Origin: Adiantum capillus-veneris
Lineage: Eukaryota > Streptophyta > Polypodiopsida > Polypodiales > Pteridaceae
NCBI GenBank assembly: GCA_014529385.2
Contig: CM043942.1
Span: 18,363,991 to 18,427,990, forward strand
Direction of reading: 5' to 3'
Length of the DNA stretch: 64,000 bases
Made by a program: the position numbers and the translations under genes. A model generated the notes under the pieces. That model saw only the letters and a program-made list of their open reading frames with translations, was not told the origin of the DNA and did no database searches. Positions 11,158 to 20,930 of the stretch are shown here, one piece after another; position 1 is the first letter of the stretch; the number at the start of each line of letters is the position of its first letter.

Positions 11158-11162
11158 TCCAA
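11158..11162. repeat. Target site duplication of element B (right)
   Basis: TCCAA matches 2149-2153. Confidence 0.93.
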
Positions 11163-11179
11163 AGAATCCCCCACAGGAC

Positions 11180-11965
11180 GATTCGATCAATCACGAAGGA
11201 TCGATCTTCGCTCTTGAGCCTAGGTCCAAAGAACCCTCACGGGAAGTATTATGTGTTCGCATGATTGATACGCATGCATTGTTCGAGTGTTTCATTCGTG
11301 ATCGTTTCCTGTATTTTAGTCAGCATCTTTATGTGATCCCTTTTTCTAGACATGACATATTGCATGTTGAGCACGTTTCTCTCATTGATGAGCACGAATG
11401 TATGCGGATTTTTCATGAAAAGCTGAAAAGTATGTATGTAAGGAAGTCACATTCCATGTCTCTTCCTTGGCATGACATAGTTTCCGAACGAGCACATGGA
11501 AGTATGAGCACTAAGCATGGGCATTTCCGTTGTGAATTGCCACAGTTGATTGATTTAGATGAGAATGACACGATTCGATCTCATTTTTTGCATGTGTTTG
11601 ATGAACGGGTTGTCACTCCGTCTCTATGTTCATCTACATTGCATGCACAGTCTTTAGCGAAGATAAGATTTTTTCCACTCACTTTATATAGAATAGGTAT
11701 GTTCATGGTTTTGTGTTGGAAATGGTTTCAGGAATTTTCAGCCATGGAGATTCTTGAAGAAGAAAGAAGCATGACACTCGACGAAGTTGAAACATCGAAG
11801 GAGCCACAGAAGACTTTGTGTCGCTTTCGGCGCGGCCCAAAGAAGCAAGCGTTGCAGACCTTTATGAAGTTCAAGTACCGCACGACCCACACATCAGAGT
11901 GGGCCGGCGAAGACTCCCTTCCAGGATTCCGGATGCTATTGGCGATCTCCCTCGACGCCATATAG
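11180..11965 (+). CDS. Element A ORF, C-terminal part
   Basis: The frame is open from about 11180 through the internal ATG at 11261 to a stop after 11965. The segment 11180-11229 is a second copy of 2104-2153, so the protein here begins with a diverged repeat of the block just before B. The rest is His-, Phe- and Ser-rich, with repeated small motifs such as LHVFDE and a basic segment RFRRGPKK near the end. No enzyme, zinc finger or membrane segment is recognised. It ends about 25 bases before the polypurine tract. The function is unknown, and decay cannot be excluded. Confidence 0.42.
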   Translation, partial: DSINHEGSIFALEPRSKEPSREVLCVRMIDTHALFECFIRDRFLYFSQHLYVIPFSRHDILHVEHVSLIDEHECMRIFHEKLKSMYVRKSHSMSLPWHDIVSERAHGSMSTKHGHFRCELPQLIDLDENDTIRSHFLHVFDERVVTPSLCSSTLHAQSLAKIRFFPLTLYRIGMFMVLCWKWFQEFSAMEILEEERSMTLDEVETSKEPQKTLCRFRRGPKKQALQTFMKFKYRTTHTSEWAGEDSLPGFRMLLAISLDAI

Positions 11966-11988
11966 TTCGGTACCAACACCTCACTTTG

Positions 11989-12000
11989 AAAAGGAGGGGA
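11989..12000 (+). promoter_or_regulatory. Polypurine tract of element A
   Basis: The run AAAAGGAGGGGA directly precedes the LTR start TGTTACGTG at 12001. It is a textbook plus-strand primer and confirms + orientation. Confidence 0.88.
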
Positions 12001-13115
12001 TGTTACGTGACACATTCAACCCTATGTGTCCGTGGACAAGCTACAGCATGATCAGGGTTCAGTCAATCCAGTTAGTCTAGATTAGAAGTGATCTGGCACT
12101 TTTGTGATTCTATTCGTAGACCGTGGATGCCCAGTCACTTAGCATAGATGCATATCCTCTGTTTGCACACAGCATGATCATCAATATTCCCATTAGAATC
12201 CATTAGAATCAGCTAAGGAAATTTTCTAGTGCATTTAGCCTATTTTCCCTATTTTTGATATTTTTCACTTACTATTTTTAAGTGACTTCCCAACAAAAGT
12301 AGGTAGGGCAATTTTGCTAAGTTTGTATATAAGCAAACCCAAGTTAGCACTCAATGGTAGAAGAGGCAGCAAGAGCTTCCTGCACCTTCTCAGCAGGAAC
12401 CCCCATCAGCACCCCCAGCGTTTGTGTTTCCCTCGTCGCCAACCCCTTCAAGCTAGCGTTTTCTGTAGCCTCATCATTACCTCCACAGCCTGGCGTTTCC
12501 AGCCATTCCAAGGATCCCCATCAAGTCCCAGCAACCAGCGTTTTCACTAACCCTAGGAGGCAGCCAGCGTTTTTGGCATTTTCAGCCCTAGCGATCAACC
12601 TCAGGATCTGCGTTTTCTTCAGCAGAGGAACAACGTTTTCAGCCTTCTGGGACGACATCAGATTCAGCACTAGTTGGATGCAGAAGAACCCCAATTTTCA
12701 GCCCATAAAAACGCAGCCAAAACAATCATTTTCAGCCACCGAAACAGTTCCGGAATTCAGCAGATAGAAGATCACAGATTTCAGCGCTAAAGTCGTCGTC
12801 GTCATCACCGTCGTCGTCATCGGCATAGTCCCAAGTTGCATCAGTCCATTGCATCGGCATTGTACCACTTTGTGCAATCATAAGTAGACCACTCTCGTCG
12901 ACGAAAGTGAGGCCTTCGGAGGAGGGTTTTACAACTTCTCTGGTGTCGTATCTTTCTTCTCTCTCTATCTCTCAGTCTCATACACTTGCACGCACATTGT
13001 CCATTCACTTTGATGTGATGATAGCACTTTCCATTAAGAACGGAAGGCTCTCCCTTCCATAAGAATAGTTCGGAGCACTCATCTTGAGCAAAGTGCTAAC
13101 AATCATTCCGTTGCA
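12001..13115 (+). repeat. 3' LTR of element A (complete)
   Basis: It is 1,115 bases, begins TGTTACGTGACAC after the polypurine tract and ends GTTGCA. Positions 12234-13115 match 1-900. TATATA is at 12326-12331. Compared with the left copy it lacks 18 bases near 13066 and has scattered substitutions. Confidence 0.92.
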
Positions 13116-13204
13116 CCTTACAACACTTCCTAAGCTAAGGTAACTGAACCCTTGTCGTGAAGTAGCTTGTCCACGTACACATAGGGTTAAATGTGCATGT
13201 GACA
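13116..13204 (-). repeat. Inverted fragment of an A-type LTR
   Basis: Read on the minus strand from 13204 this begins TGTCACATG and shares ACCCTATGTGT, CGTGGACAAGCTAC and GGGTTCAGT with the first ~90 bases of the 12001 LTR, with about 20-25% mismatch. It abuts the LTR end at 13115. Minus-strand sequence before 13204 is purine-rich, as a polypurine tract would be. Element A therefore appears to have inserted into, or recombined with, an older related element in opposite orientation. Confidence 0.68.
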
Positions 13205-13560
13205 TGGTTGCTTTGGTTCTTTCTTTTCTGTGGAAGTCTCTTGCCCCATTGAGGTGGACACTGGCTTGTCCGTAGGATAGGTCAATGAACCAGCATGCAT
13301 ACCAAAACGTTCCTTGGCATGTCCCATAAGTCTTTGAATAGTGTTAGACTTCTTTTGCAGACAAAATTGTCAAATCTCTTTTGGAAATCCACAGCTTAAC
13401 CGCTCAATCTGGTCCTTAAAAGCAATCCTCCGAAATGAGGACATTGCATATAGGTATGCCAAAACCTTTGGAAATAGTCATCCAAAGTGTCTTTACATCT
13501 AGTTATCGCTTATGGCACGTGGAAGTGGTGCAGATTCCGTTGTCAAGATCGATCGTTATT
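13205..13560. other. No gene recognised; possible interior of inverted A-type element
   Basis: The first ~40 bases are pyrimidine-rich on +, which fits the polypurine tract of the inverted LTR. No coding similarity was recognised in the rest. Confidence 0.4.
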
Positions 13561-13820
13561 CTTTGAAGTTTATCTTCACTTAGCTAGTGATGAACCTTCG
13601 GCTAAGAAGATGGATAGAATTCTTATCGAATTTCCATACGAGTATTTGAATATGTTCAAGGATTGCAGAATGTTGTAGCGGATGCCTTGATTAGAATGCC
13701 TCAAAGAACGACATTGGCAATGCCAGTTTCTTCATTTCAGATTGATATTTTTGAGTGTTTTAAGGATCAACATTTGACTGACAAGGATCTTTCAGCAATT
13801 CACCATCTCCTACTTTGACG
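13561..13820 (+). pseudogene. Ty3/gypsy RNase H C-terminal remnant
   Basis: One frame gives a segment ending in EFPYEY, and the next gives VVADALIRMPQ followed by acidic residues. Together they match the end of a plant Ty3/gypsy RNase H domain, where VADALSR is nearly invariant; Ile replaces Ser here. A frameshift and stop near 13675 break it. It is a fragment of about 80 codons with no LTR found. Confidence 0.55.
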
Positions 13821-14040
13821 ATTTCAGAGTTGAAGACCTAGGCTTCTTATTCTTTGGTTTATGGTTTACTTTATGAGGAGTTTCGATGGCGACACACTCC
13901 AGTCTTGTTGGCTTCCCATTCTCCGAGGGAGGTGTCTTCGTTGGTTGCAGATTTGTCCATCATCCGATTTTACCGTTATGCTGCCACTTCGACATACTGC
14001 GGAGGAAGCGAAGCTGAAAGCTGGATGACCACGCAGATGG

Positions 14041-14180
14041 CCCATGTGGATGGATTTTCTCAATGGTGATTTGGAGGATGAGGTGTATGTGGAGCAACCT
14101 CCCTGTTTCTGAGTCCAAAGATAGATAAAGTTTACTGGGTGCAGAAGGTCGTGAAGGGCTGCGAAGGCTCCTTTATTTGA
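14041..14180 (+). pseudogene. Ty1/copia reverse transcriptase remnant
   Basis: The frame gives MDFLNGDLEDEVYVEQPP, close to the conserved copia RT block that runs from AFLNGDLEEEVYM to QPPGF. After a stop, KVYWVQKVVKGCE aligns with the usual KVYKLKKALYGLKQ block. It is about 45 codons only and decayed. Confidence 0.62.
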
Positions 14181-15003
14181 AGTAGGCTCCACGCACTTAA
14201 TACCAGAAGATTGCTGCTTTTTTCTATGACATCAATTTCATAGGTCTTCTGCAGACCTAGACTTCGTACGGAGCTGAGCTGGTGTCTCCCCTGGCTGTGC
14301 CTCGTATTCTCTTCGCTGGTTGGAGGTGCTGATTGATGCAGGTCTTTCCTCTTTTTAGTTTTCTGTTCTCTCAATTTGTCTTGTGTTGTTTTGGGGTGCA
14401 TGTGTCAACCATTGAGTATCCCATTGTGAGCTGCACGATTACGGACGGCAGCAGGCTTTCTAATGTTTCGTTTTCTTGCGGCCTCTACCTATTGCAGCTT
14501 CTCTTTCAGCATCATTACCTGGTTCACCTCTTCTCTTTCTTAGTTGAGAGACTCCTTGTAATAGTTCTTCAGCAGCCACCTTGAGCAAGTGGACTGGCCT
14601 TGTATGAGTCTTCCTTTTGAGTGTGCTCCGACAGAAAAGCCTTGTTTCCCCTACCTTTGGGAGATGTCTTTAGGTCTCCTTCCTTGTTGCCTCTTCACAC
14701 TTCACCTTTGGCTGTGCCTCGTGTTTTCTTTGAAGTTTGGGTTGCAGTTCGATGCTGGTTCGTAGGCTTCCAAGCCCATTTTGTGGGCTGCGGCTGATTG
14801 ATGCAGATCTCCTCACCTTTCACCATCTGCTAGCTCCCTCTTTAACCTCCTTTGATCTATTTGAGATATTGCTATGAAGCAGATGCCTACCCTTATGCTT
14901 GTACGGAGACTCACAGGATGCATCCCCCTTAGCCTTGTGCTTCAGCTTTCTTATGTTGCTATTTTTATGTTCTGAAATTTTGTAAGGCTGGTTTCTTGTG
15001 CAG
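14181..15003. other. No gene recognised; imperfect repeats
   Basis: A motif CTGGCTGTGCCTCGT followed by GATTGATGCAG-TCT occurs near 14293-14344 and again near 14707-14806, so there is an imperfect local duplication. The last part is pyrimidine-rich and ends in GCAG at 15000-15003, consistent with the 3' end of an intron before the NHP2-like exon. Confidence 0.4.
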
Positions 15004-15109
15004 GCTTTGTGTGATTGCTGGTGATATTTCTCCAATTGACGTGATTACACATGTTCCAGTTCTTTGCGAAGAATCAGATGTTCCTTATATCTATGTCCCT
15101 TCAAAAGAG
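15004..15109 (+). CDS. NHP2-like H/ACA snoRNP subunit, internal exon
   Basis: The exon encodes about 35 residues from LCVIAGDISPID to YVPSKE, the conserved L7Ae-fold core of NHP2. NHP2 binds H/ACA guide RNAs in the nucleolus and Cajal body and takes part in rRNA pseudouridylation. It is preceded by a pyrimidine-rich stretch and GCAG (splice acceptor) and ends GAG before GTTATT (donor). The frame runs intact into the next exon, joined at a codon boundary. No N-terminal exon or start codon was found upstream, where transposon scraps lie. It could be a fragment, a pseudogene, or part of a gene with a large intron. Confidence 0.78.
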
Positions 15110-15213
15110 GTTATTGTGCTCTCTTCTTTACTGAACCTCCTGCTGCTTAATGCTGCTACGTGTGAAAAGCACGTATTTGATGCTGACAGAAAGTTTCCTA
15201 TGATGGATTGCAG
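15110..15213 (+). other. Intron within NHP2-like fragment
   Basis: The 104 bases begin GTTATT and end GATTGCAG. They are T-rich and interrupt the conserved protein exactly between YVPSKE and DLA. Keeping the intron argues for a genomic duplication or a real gene, and against a processed copy. Confidence 0.75.
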
Positions 15214-15375
15214 GACCTTGCTAGTGCTAGTGTTACAAGGCGCCCTACTTGTTGTGTCTTGATTTTGACTGAGCCACAAAAGGGTGAAGTCAAGGAAGAA
15301 GACAAGTTGAAGTTTAAAGAGGATTTTGATGATGTAGTTAAGGAAGTTAGAAGTTTGACATCTTCTTTTTACTGA
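15214..15375 (+). CDS. NHP2-like H/ACA snoRNP subunit, terminal exon
   Basis: The exon starts DLASASVTRRPTCCVL, the last strand and helix of the L7Ae fold, and continues with an acidic/lysine-rich tail to TGA at 15373-15375. The block from DLA to TCCV is strongly conserved in plant NHP2. There are no frameshifts or premature stops. About 350 bases downstream hold no obvious poly(A) signal cluster. With the exon at 15004 this gives the last ~88 residues of a protein that is usually about 150-160 long. Confidence 0.78.
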   Translation, partial: DLASASVTRRPTCCVLILTEPQKGEVKEEDKLKFKEDFDDVVKEVRSLTSSFY

Positions 15376-15634
15376 CAGTTTCAGCTTATAATGTTTGTAT
15401 TACCATGCTTCATTTAATAGGGGCTGCAATGGGTGGAATGTGCGCCCCTTTCTTGTAACATGGTATCCTTTTATAGTCAAGCATATGCTATTTCTGAATC
15501 TGACTTGACAGAAGATGCCTTGATTGTAGTGGTTATCTTACTCGACGTGTCAAAAAGTGTGCATCCTTTTGTCGTTGACTTGTTTGTGCTGCGTCAAGAT
15601 ATCAAGCAGTATTTAGCATTCAAAAGATATGAAG

Positions 15635-15636
<2 letters not shown>

Positions 15637-15682
<46 letters not shown>
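15637..15682. repeat. (CT)n microsatellite
   Basis: It is 46 bases of uninterrupted CT. ORFs across it on both strands are repeat artefacts. Confidence 0.95.
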
Positions 15683-15685
<3 letters not shown>

Positions 15686-18600
15686 GGGCATGCCCATATA
15701 CACAACATAGCTGTAGAGGTTACAAGCCAAGGATGAGGAAGCATTAAGTATCATCTTGTTTATTAAACCAACCAGAGGTATATGCTTATCATGATGAAGC
15801 AACATCAGCTTGACAAATCTTGGAAATGCTTTGGATCTAAAAATCAGACACCCCAACCCAAATGAAAGCATGGTACTTATGACAAGGAATTACTTCTTGT
15901 GTTGTCTATGCTCTTAACATTGTCTCATGGGTTTTGATTTTGTGAAGATTGAACAATGTATTCGTGACCTTTTTAACCCAGCCCCTAATTATAGACATGT
16001 CAGCATTTATTATACTTTTCAATCACGAGGGTCTTCTCTCCATACTTTTTACTTGTGAACAATTTTATTGGCTTTATACGGCACATCATGCATGCCGCTT
16101 TGTGTCTGCTTCATTGTAGGTCGGCATGCAATGCGTGCAGCCGTAGAGATTTCTCATGCCTTTGTCTTTTATGAATTCCTTATGGGCTTCAATAGTGGTT
16201 ATCCATGGTTTTATTACATGTTTTGTCTTGTTTCGTTGCATCAAGAAATGATAATTATTATTGTTGATTCATTTTGCAAAATGATATTTGTTGCATGCAA
16301 GAATACATTGGCTGCACCACAAGCTAGAGTTATGCTTGTCTATTATGGTTTTCTTGAAGTGAGTTTCTCTAGACAATTATAATCACTTTTGGATAAGCTC
16401 TTTTTTCTAACTTTGGATGTAAAAGGGATCTCAATTTGCCTTTCATTTGGAAGCATTGGCCAATTTGAATCCGCTAAAACCACAAGTTAACATCTTAGGA
16501 ATTGCACAATTGACCATCAAGGATGAGCACTTATCTGTATTATAGTTTTCTTATAACATTATTGTGCGATGAAAGAACCTTCTAAAATTTAACATGGTCA
16601 AAAGTTCTCCAAACCTTTTGTAAATCTTGGATGTAAGGTTCCTAAGGTTGACTGCGCCTGCCATCTCCCCCTCCCGCTCACAAGCCGCACCCCCTTATGC
16701 ATGTGTGCTAATTTTGGGTCCATTTTATTGCCACTTTGGGGAGAGCGAGCGAGAAGTGCTCCTAATCTTATATAGCGATTTTGTATTAAAAATTAATTGG
16801 GGTACCATGTTGGCCAACAATATTTTAGATATTTGATAAAGTATAAAAACTATTCAGCGTACGAGCTCAATGGATTTGAGCTATCATTTCTTGCACATCG
16901 ATATCCATAACTTACTTCTTCTTATTGCTCAGATTGTCGAGTGAGGTAGTGTATGGTAAATTCTTGTTTTGAGCACTGATCAAGGCAACACGTATAGTGT
17001 TGACCAAGGCAACATACGTTTGTAGTTTTACGTTCCCCAATATTGTCATTCTATAGTGTAGAGTGCTGATTGAGGGAGCACAATCATTATATACTGAGAT
17101 AGTATGGCGTAGGTTGCAACACCTACGCCATTGTACAAAACATTGACTAAACTAGCACAATTGAGAAATATTGCGTTAAAAACTATGGATATGCTTTCAT
17201 TTTTCATTTTATTTTTTTCCACCTTAAAGGTTTTGTTGTGAGAATTATGATTTAAAGCATCTGTATTGACGAATGAGTAGGGATTACGAGGACTCATTTA
17301 CTTCATATACCCTCCACTTCTTTAAAAAATAGAAAGTTCATTTAGCTCTTGGTTCATAAAAAGCCTCTCTTAAACCATGTAAACTCTAAAGTAGTTACCT
17401 TTTAATTTGAAGTGGAGTGTACCTCTCCCTTTGACCTCACCATTTTAAGTGTAAATAATACAAGTAAATACATGTATGTGGAGGAGCTCAATCGTGCATG
17501 GGGGCGGATTGGACCCAATCTTTGTGCATTGTCTTCTTTGATTCAGTTCCATTTTCAACGTAGAACCTCTTTTTATAAGCACACTTTGCATATCATGACA
17601 TGTAACAATATGCATATATCATTTATCGCTTTTTCACATGTTGAGGATGTGAATGCTATGCAAGATGCTTCTAACTTACATGAGATGGAAGAGGTACCTA
17701 CTTGTGGTGCTAGCATGTATATGCAAAGATTTTGCATTCACATCTAGTGTTTACGCATGCCGTGGTTCTGAATCAAATGCTAGCTCGAGTAAGAACATGT
17801 AGAAGAAAGTGAGGATAATTTAAAGCATGCAAGCCATGCATGGGGTGTGTGCTCAAGGACTTATCTTGTCTAGAAACTTTGACATTTGCAATTGCTCTCT
17901 ATATTGCAAATTGTTATGCGAGGGGATGAAAAATGTATCTAGAGGCCATGCAAAGTGAAACTATGATGGTTTACATGAACAAAGTAATATTTTGCACTTG
18001 CTTGTAAAATTTTTCTCGATCACTCATACTTCCATGGGTTCAAGCTAGGGACACACTCTCTTGGCCCAAAAATCAGTACTTTTGGTTGTTTTGAAGAAGG
18101 AGACAATGGGTTCAATAAGGTGTTGTTGTGTAGGCCCCTTTTTGTCTCTTCTTGTGTCAATTGTAGAATTAAGGATTCTTGTGGAAAATGTGTGTGTGAG
18201 CTTGCCTATGAGAGAGCTAAAGGCTCCGTGGAATGTGAAAACATGAGGGCATTCTACAAGGCACATGGGCACTGCCTCTAGTCCCCAATCGTACCTAGCT
18301 AAGTATGTGGTGCCTCCCTCACATAAGCTCATGATGTTGAGGTAAGGCGCAATGTGGGAATTATTGTGAGAATTTGTCCAAAACTTCTTGTGATACTTGA
18401 TTTTTGAGTTTCTCTTCACGTTATTTATTGCTGAGGAAATTATGTTTGATGTGTTTCCTGGTTGTCTTGATTGGAGTGTGCTATGCCAAACTAAGGGCTC
18501 TACAATTGATCTCGTAGGGTGCTTTGTGTTGGTAGTTGCTTGTACTTCTTGACGGATTATTGAGTGGATATCATCTTCATCTATGTATTCTACTAGCCTA

Positions 18601-20930
18601 TCTATGGTGATTTGTGGACTTTGGCATCATTGTGCGTATGGCATGGCTACATTTCTTTAATTCACATTGGAAGGTTTTTAGGACGCTATCCTAGTGGCTA
18701 GCTGGGAATCATACTTGGTTGGAACCACACCATCCATTGTAGACTAACGTTTGATTGACTAAATATAATGTCTATATGTGCTCCACTCACAACACATTCT
18801 CCTCACTCCTCTAGTGTTTATGTATTATTTTTGTGGCGCCTTCCGCTACCACGAGATGTTTCCCATGTTTAGAAAAAAAATTATTCGCTTTTGCAAGTGC
18901 CCACTAAGTCACTGAGATCAACCCATCAAGTGCAGGGCTTCCTTGCTCTCTAGTGTGCACAAGCTCATCAAAGTCCGCCTTTTGAAATTGAGAACCTTGT
19001 CATCTATGGCCTTCATAATGTGCACGAAGGGGGGCTTCATGAGAACGTAGGGTTGCGTCATCTATGCAAGTGTAGGAATAGGAAGAGGGGGATCTTGCAA
19101 AAGCATGGAGATTACTAGGGATCAAGTCTAGGAAATCAAACCTTCCAATAAGGTACAAAAGCAAGTAGTAATGTTGATAGTAATGCCAAAAATCTCTTTA
19201 GCCCTCATATATATATATATTGTTGGCAGTACTCACCAATTGGTGAGTTAAAAGTAAATTAAAATTTCAAGAAATTTACATGAAAACCTCATGCACAACA
19301 AGTGCCATGAGAGCCCACTACAACAATAGACCATCACATAGGATACCCCTACTACCACATCACAACCATACCAATCATAGATAGATCTTGCTAACATGGG
19401 AGCCACCCCACAAAACATTCCCATCCAAGCAATAAATGGACTCAACAAAGGATGCCACAGAAGGAGCCCCACCTGTCACATGGTGAACCTTCCTCCAATG
19501 AAGAGCGCCACAGACATGCCGAAGGAGAAAAATCCGAACCAAAAGAAACCACAACATCCGAATAAAATCGCAGAGGGGCGAGGCCCACAGTCCCCATCAC
19601 CCGAGTCACAGAGTAGTATGCCGAAAAAACTCCACCCTATGCAATAACTGGCCCGACCTTCGAAGACTAGGCCATCAACACATGAAGCCATGACACAATC
19701 CCAAAGTCCCTACATGTAGCACCCAACGACTCAGCAGAGTGCCAAGCATCATACCCATCCACCAGATGAGGCCAATGCGGTGGGCCAAACCCTAACAAAT
19801 CCTAAAACCATATGCCATTTCCATAAAAACAAAGGTTGTGTAAATAATAGTACACCCTAACCATAACAATTTTGAGGGTGAAAATACACCATGCTAACAA
19901 GGGAAGAAAAAAGTGCGGTAATTCTATTGCTAACTCTTTGCCATTTACAATCTTCACTTCTTACAAAAGAATCCTCACCCAAACACAGGATGTGGTGTCC
20001 TTACCTGCATTTATGTTTTTCACCTCAAGAAGTTACAAACTAGATTGTATTATTTTTGTAGGCTTCTTCAAACGTGCCATAAAAGTGAGATAGTAAAAAC
20101 GATACTCGCTTGAAGCAGCCATAGAGGACCGTCTTTGGCAGCACCATAGGTAAATCCTGGTAGAAGCCACTATTTCCTTTTGGAAAGTACCATATTATGG
20201 GAGTGATGTGTGTGGACATCACTTAGGACCACCAGACCACTTTCTTCCCTCTTTAGGAGTTTTGCCCCCCCGGCTTGTATACATGTCCATCATTCTAGGC
20301 CGTCTTATCTTTGTATTGGCACACTTAGTAATACAACATCTCAGGTTGTGTGCTCTTGAGATTCTCTTTCATCTTCAGCTCTTTGTGCATTCCTACAAGT
20401 GTATTTCCAATGGGGTTGTTAGAATTCGATTTGGATCATTTCCACCTTTGTTTCCACTACTAGAGGTACCGTATAGGAATTTTTTTTCTTTTTGTGCAAG
20501 TTTTTTGACAGTCAATCTACAAAAACAAGGCACTTAAGAGCATAATGTGAGTTGTTTTATATAGCACTAGTTGGCATTTTGCAATTTTTCTTCAATACGT
20601 GAAATTCTTGCATCAAAATGCAATCACCAGCTACGACCAACAATAATGATGTTTTCCGGTAAGGTCTCAAGGTCGTTGCCGTGGGAGGTCGGCACTTCTT
20701 GGCAGTTGTGCACGAGAAGATGGAACATGTGAGCAACAAGCAGCTGCAACCGCAACGGCAACAACACACAAATAGGCTTTGCATCATGGGGGTGTAGTGC
20801 ATGAGGGGAAAGAGGAACGATATGGGAAATGCGGCAAGTTGCATTGAAGCTTCACTGCACTCTGTGTGGCATGGCTTGCACGCTATGGTGGATGCTATCT
20901 ATTGAGGAACAATTGGATAGAGATGGCGTA
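15683..20930. other. No gene recognised over about 5 kb
   Basis: Open frames here are short (at most ~124 codons), lack recognisable domains and do not show coding character. Noted items are an AT-rich middle, a short (AT)n at 19208-19221 and an 18-bp palindrome at 19231-19248. The stretch is probably decayed transposon and intergenic sequence. Confidence 0.5.
19231..19248. repeat. 18-bp perfect palindrome
   Basis: ACTCACCAATTGGTGAGT is its own reverse complement and lies ten bases after an (AT)n run. No function is known. Confidence 0.7.

Larger units (their letters stand above)
1..13115 (+). mobile_element. Element A: non-autonomous LTR retrotransposon, interrupted by element B
   Basis: The element has LTRs (1-900 partial and 12001-13115), a primer site at 904 and a polypurine tract ending at 12000. 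With element B (2154-11157) and one copy of its target duplication removed, the internal region is only about 2.1 kb. It shows no gag, protease, reverse transcriptase or integrase motif in any frame, so movement would have required enzymes from another element. The unassigned internal stretch 901-1488 is a leader with short GA-rich and AAG-rich segments. The coding part is described at 1489-2153 and 11180-11965. The family is not recognised; LARD-like is the nearest general class. Confidence 0.82.
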
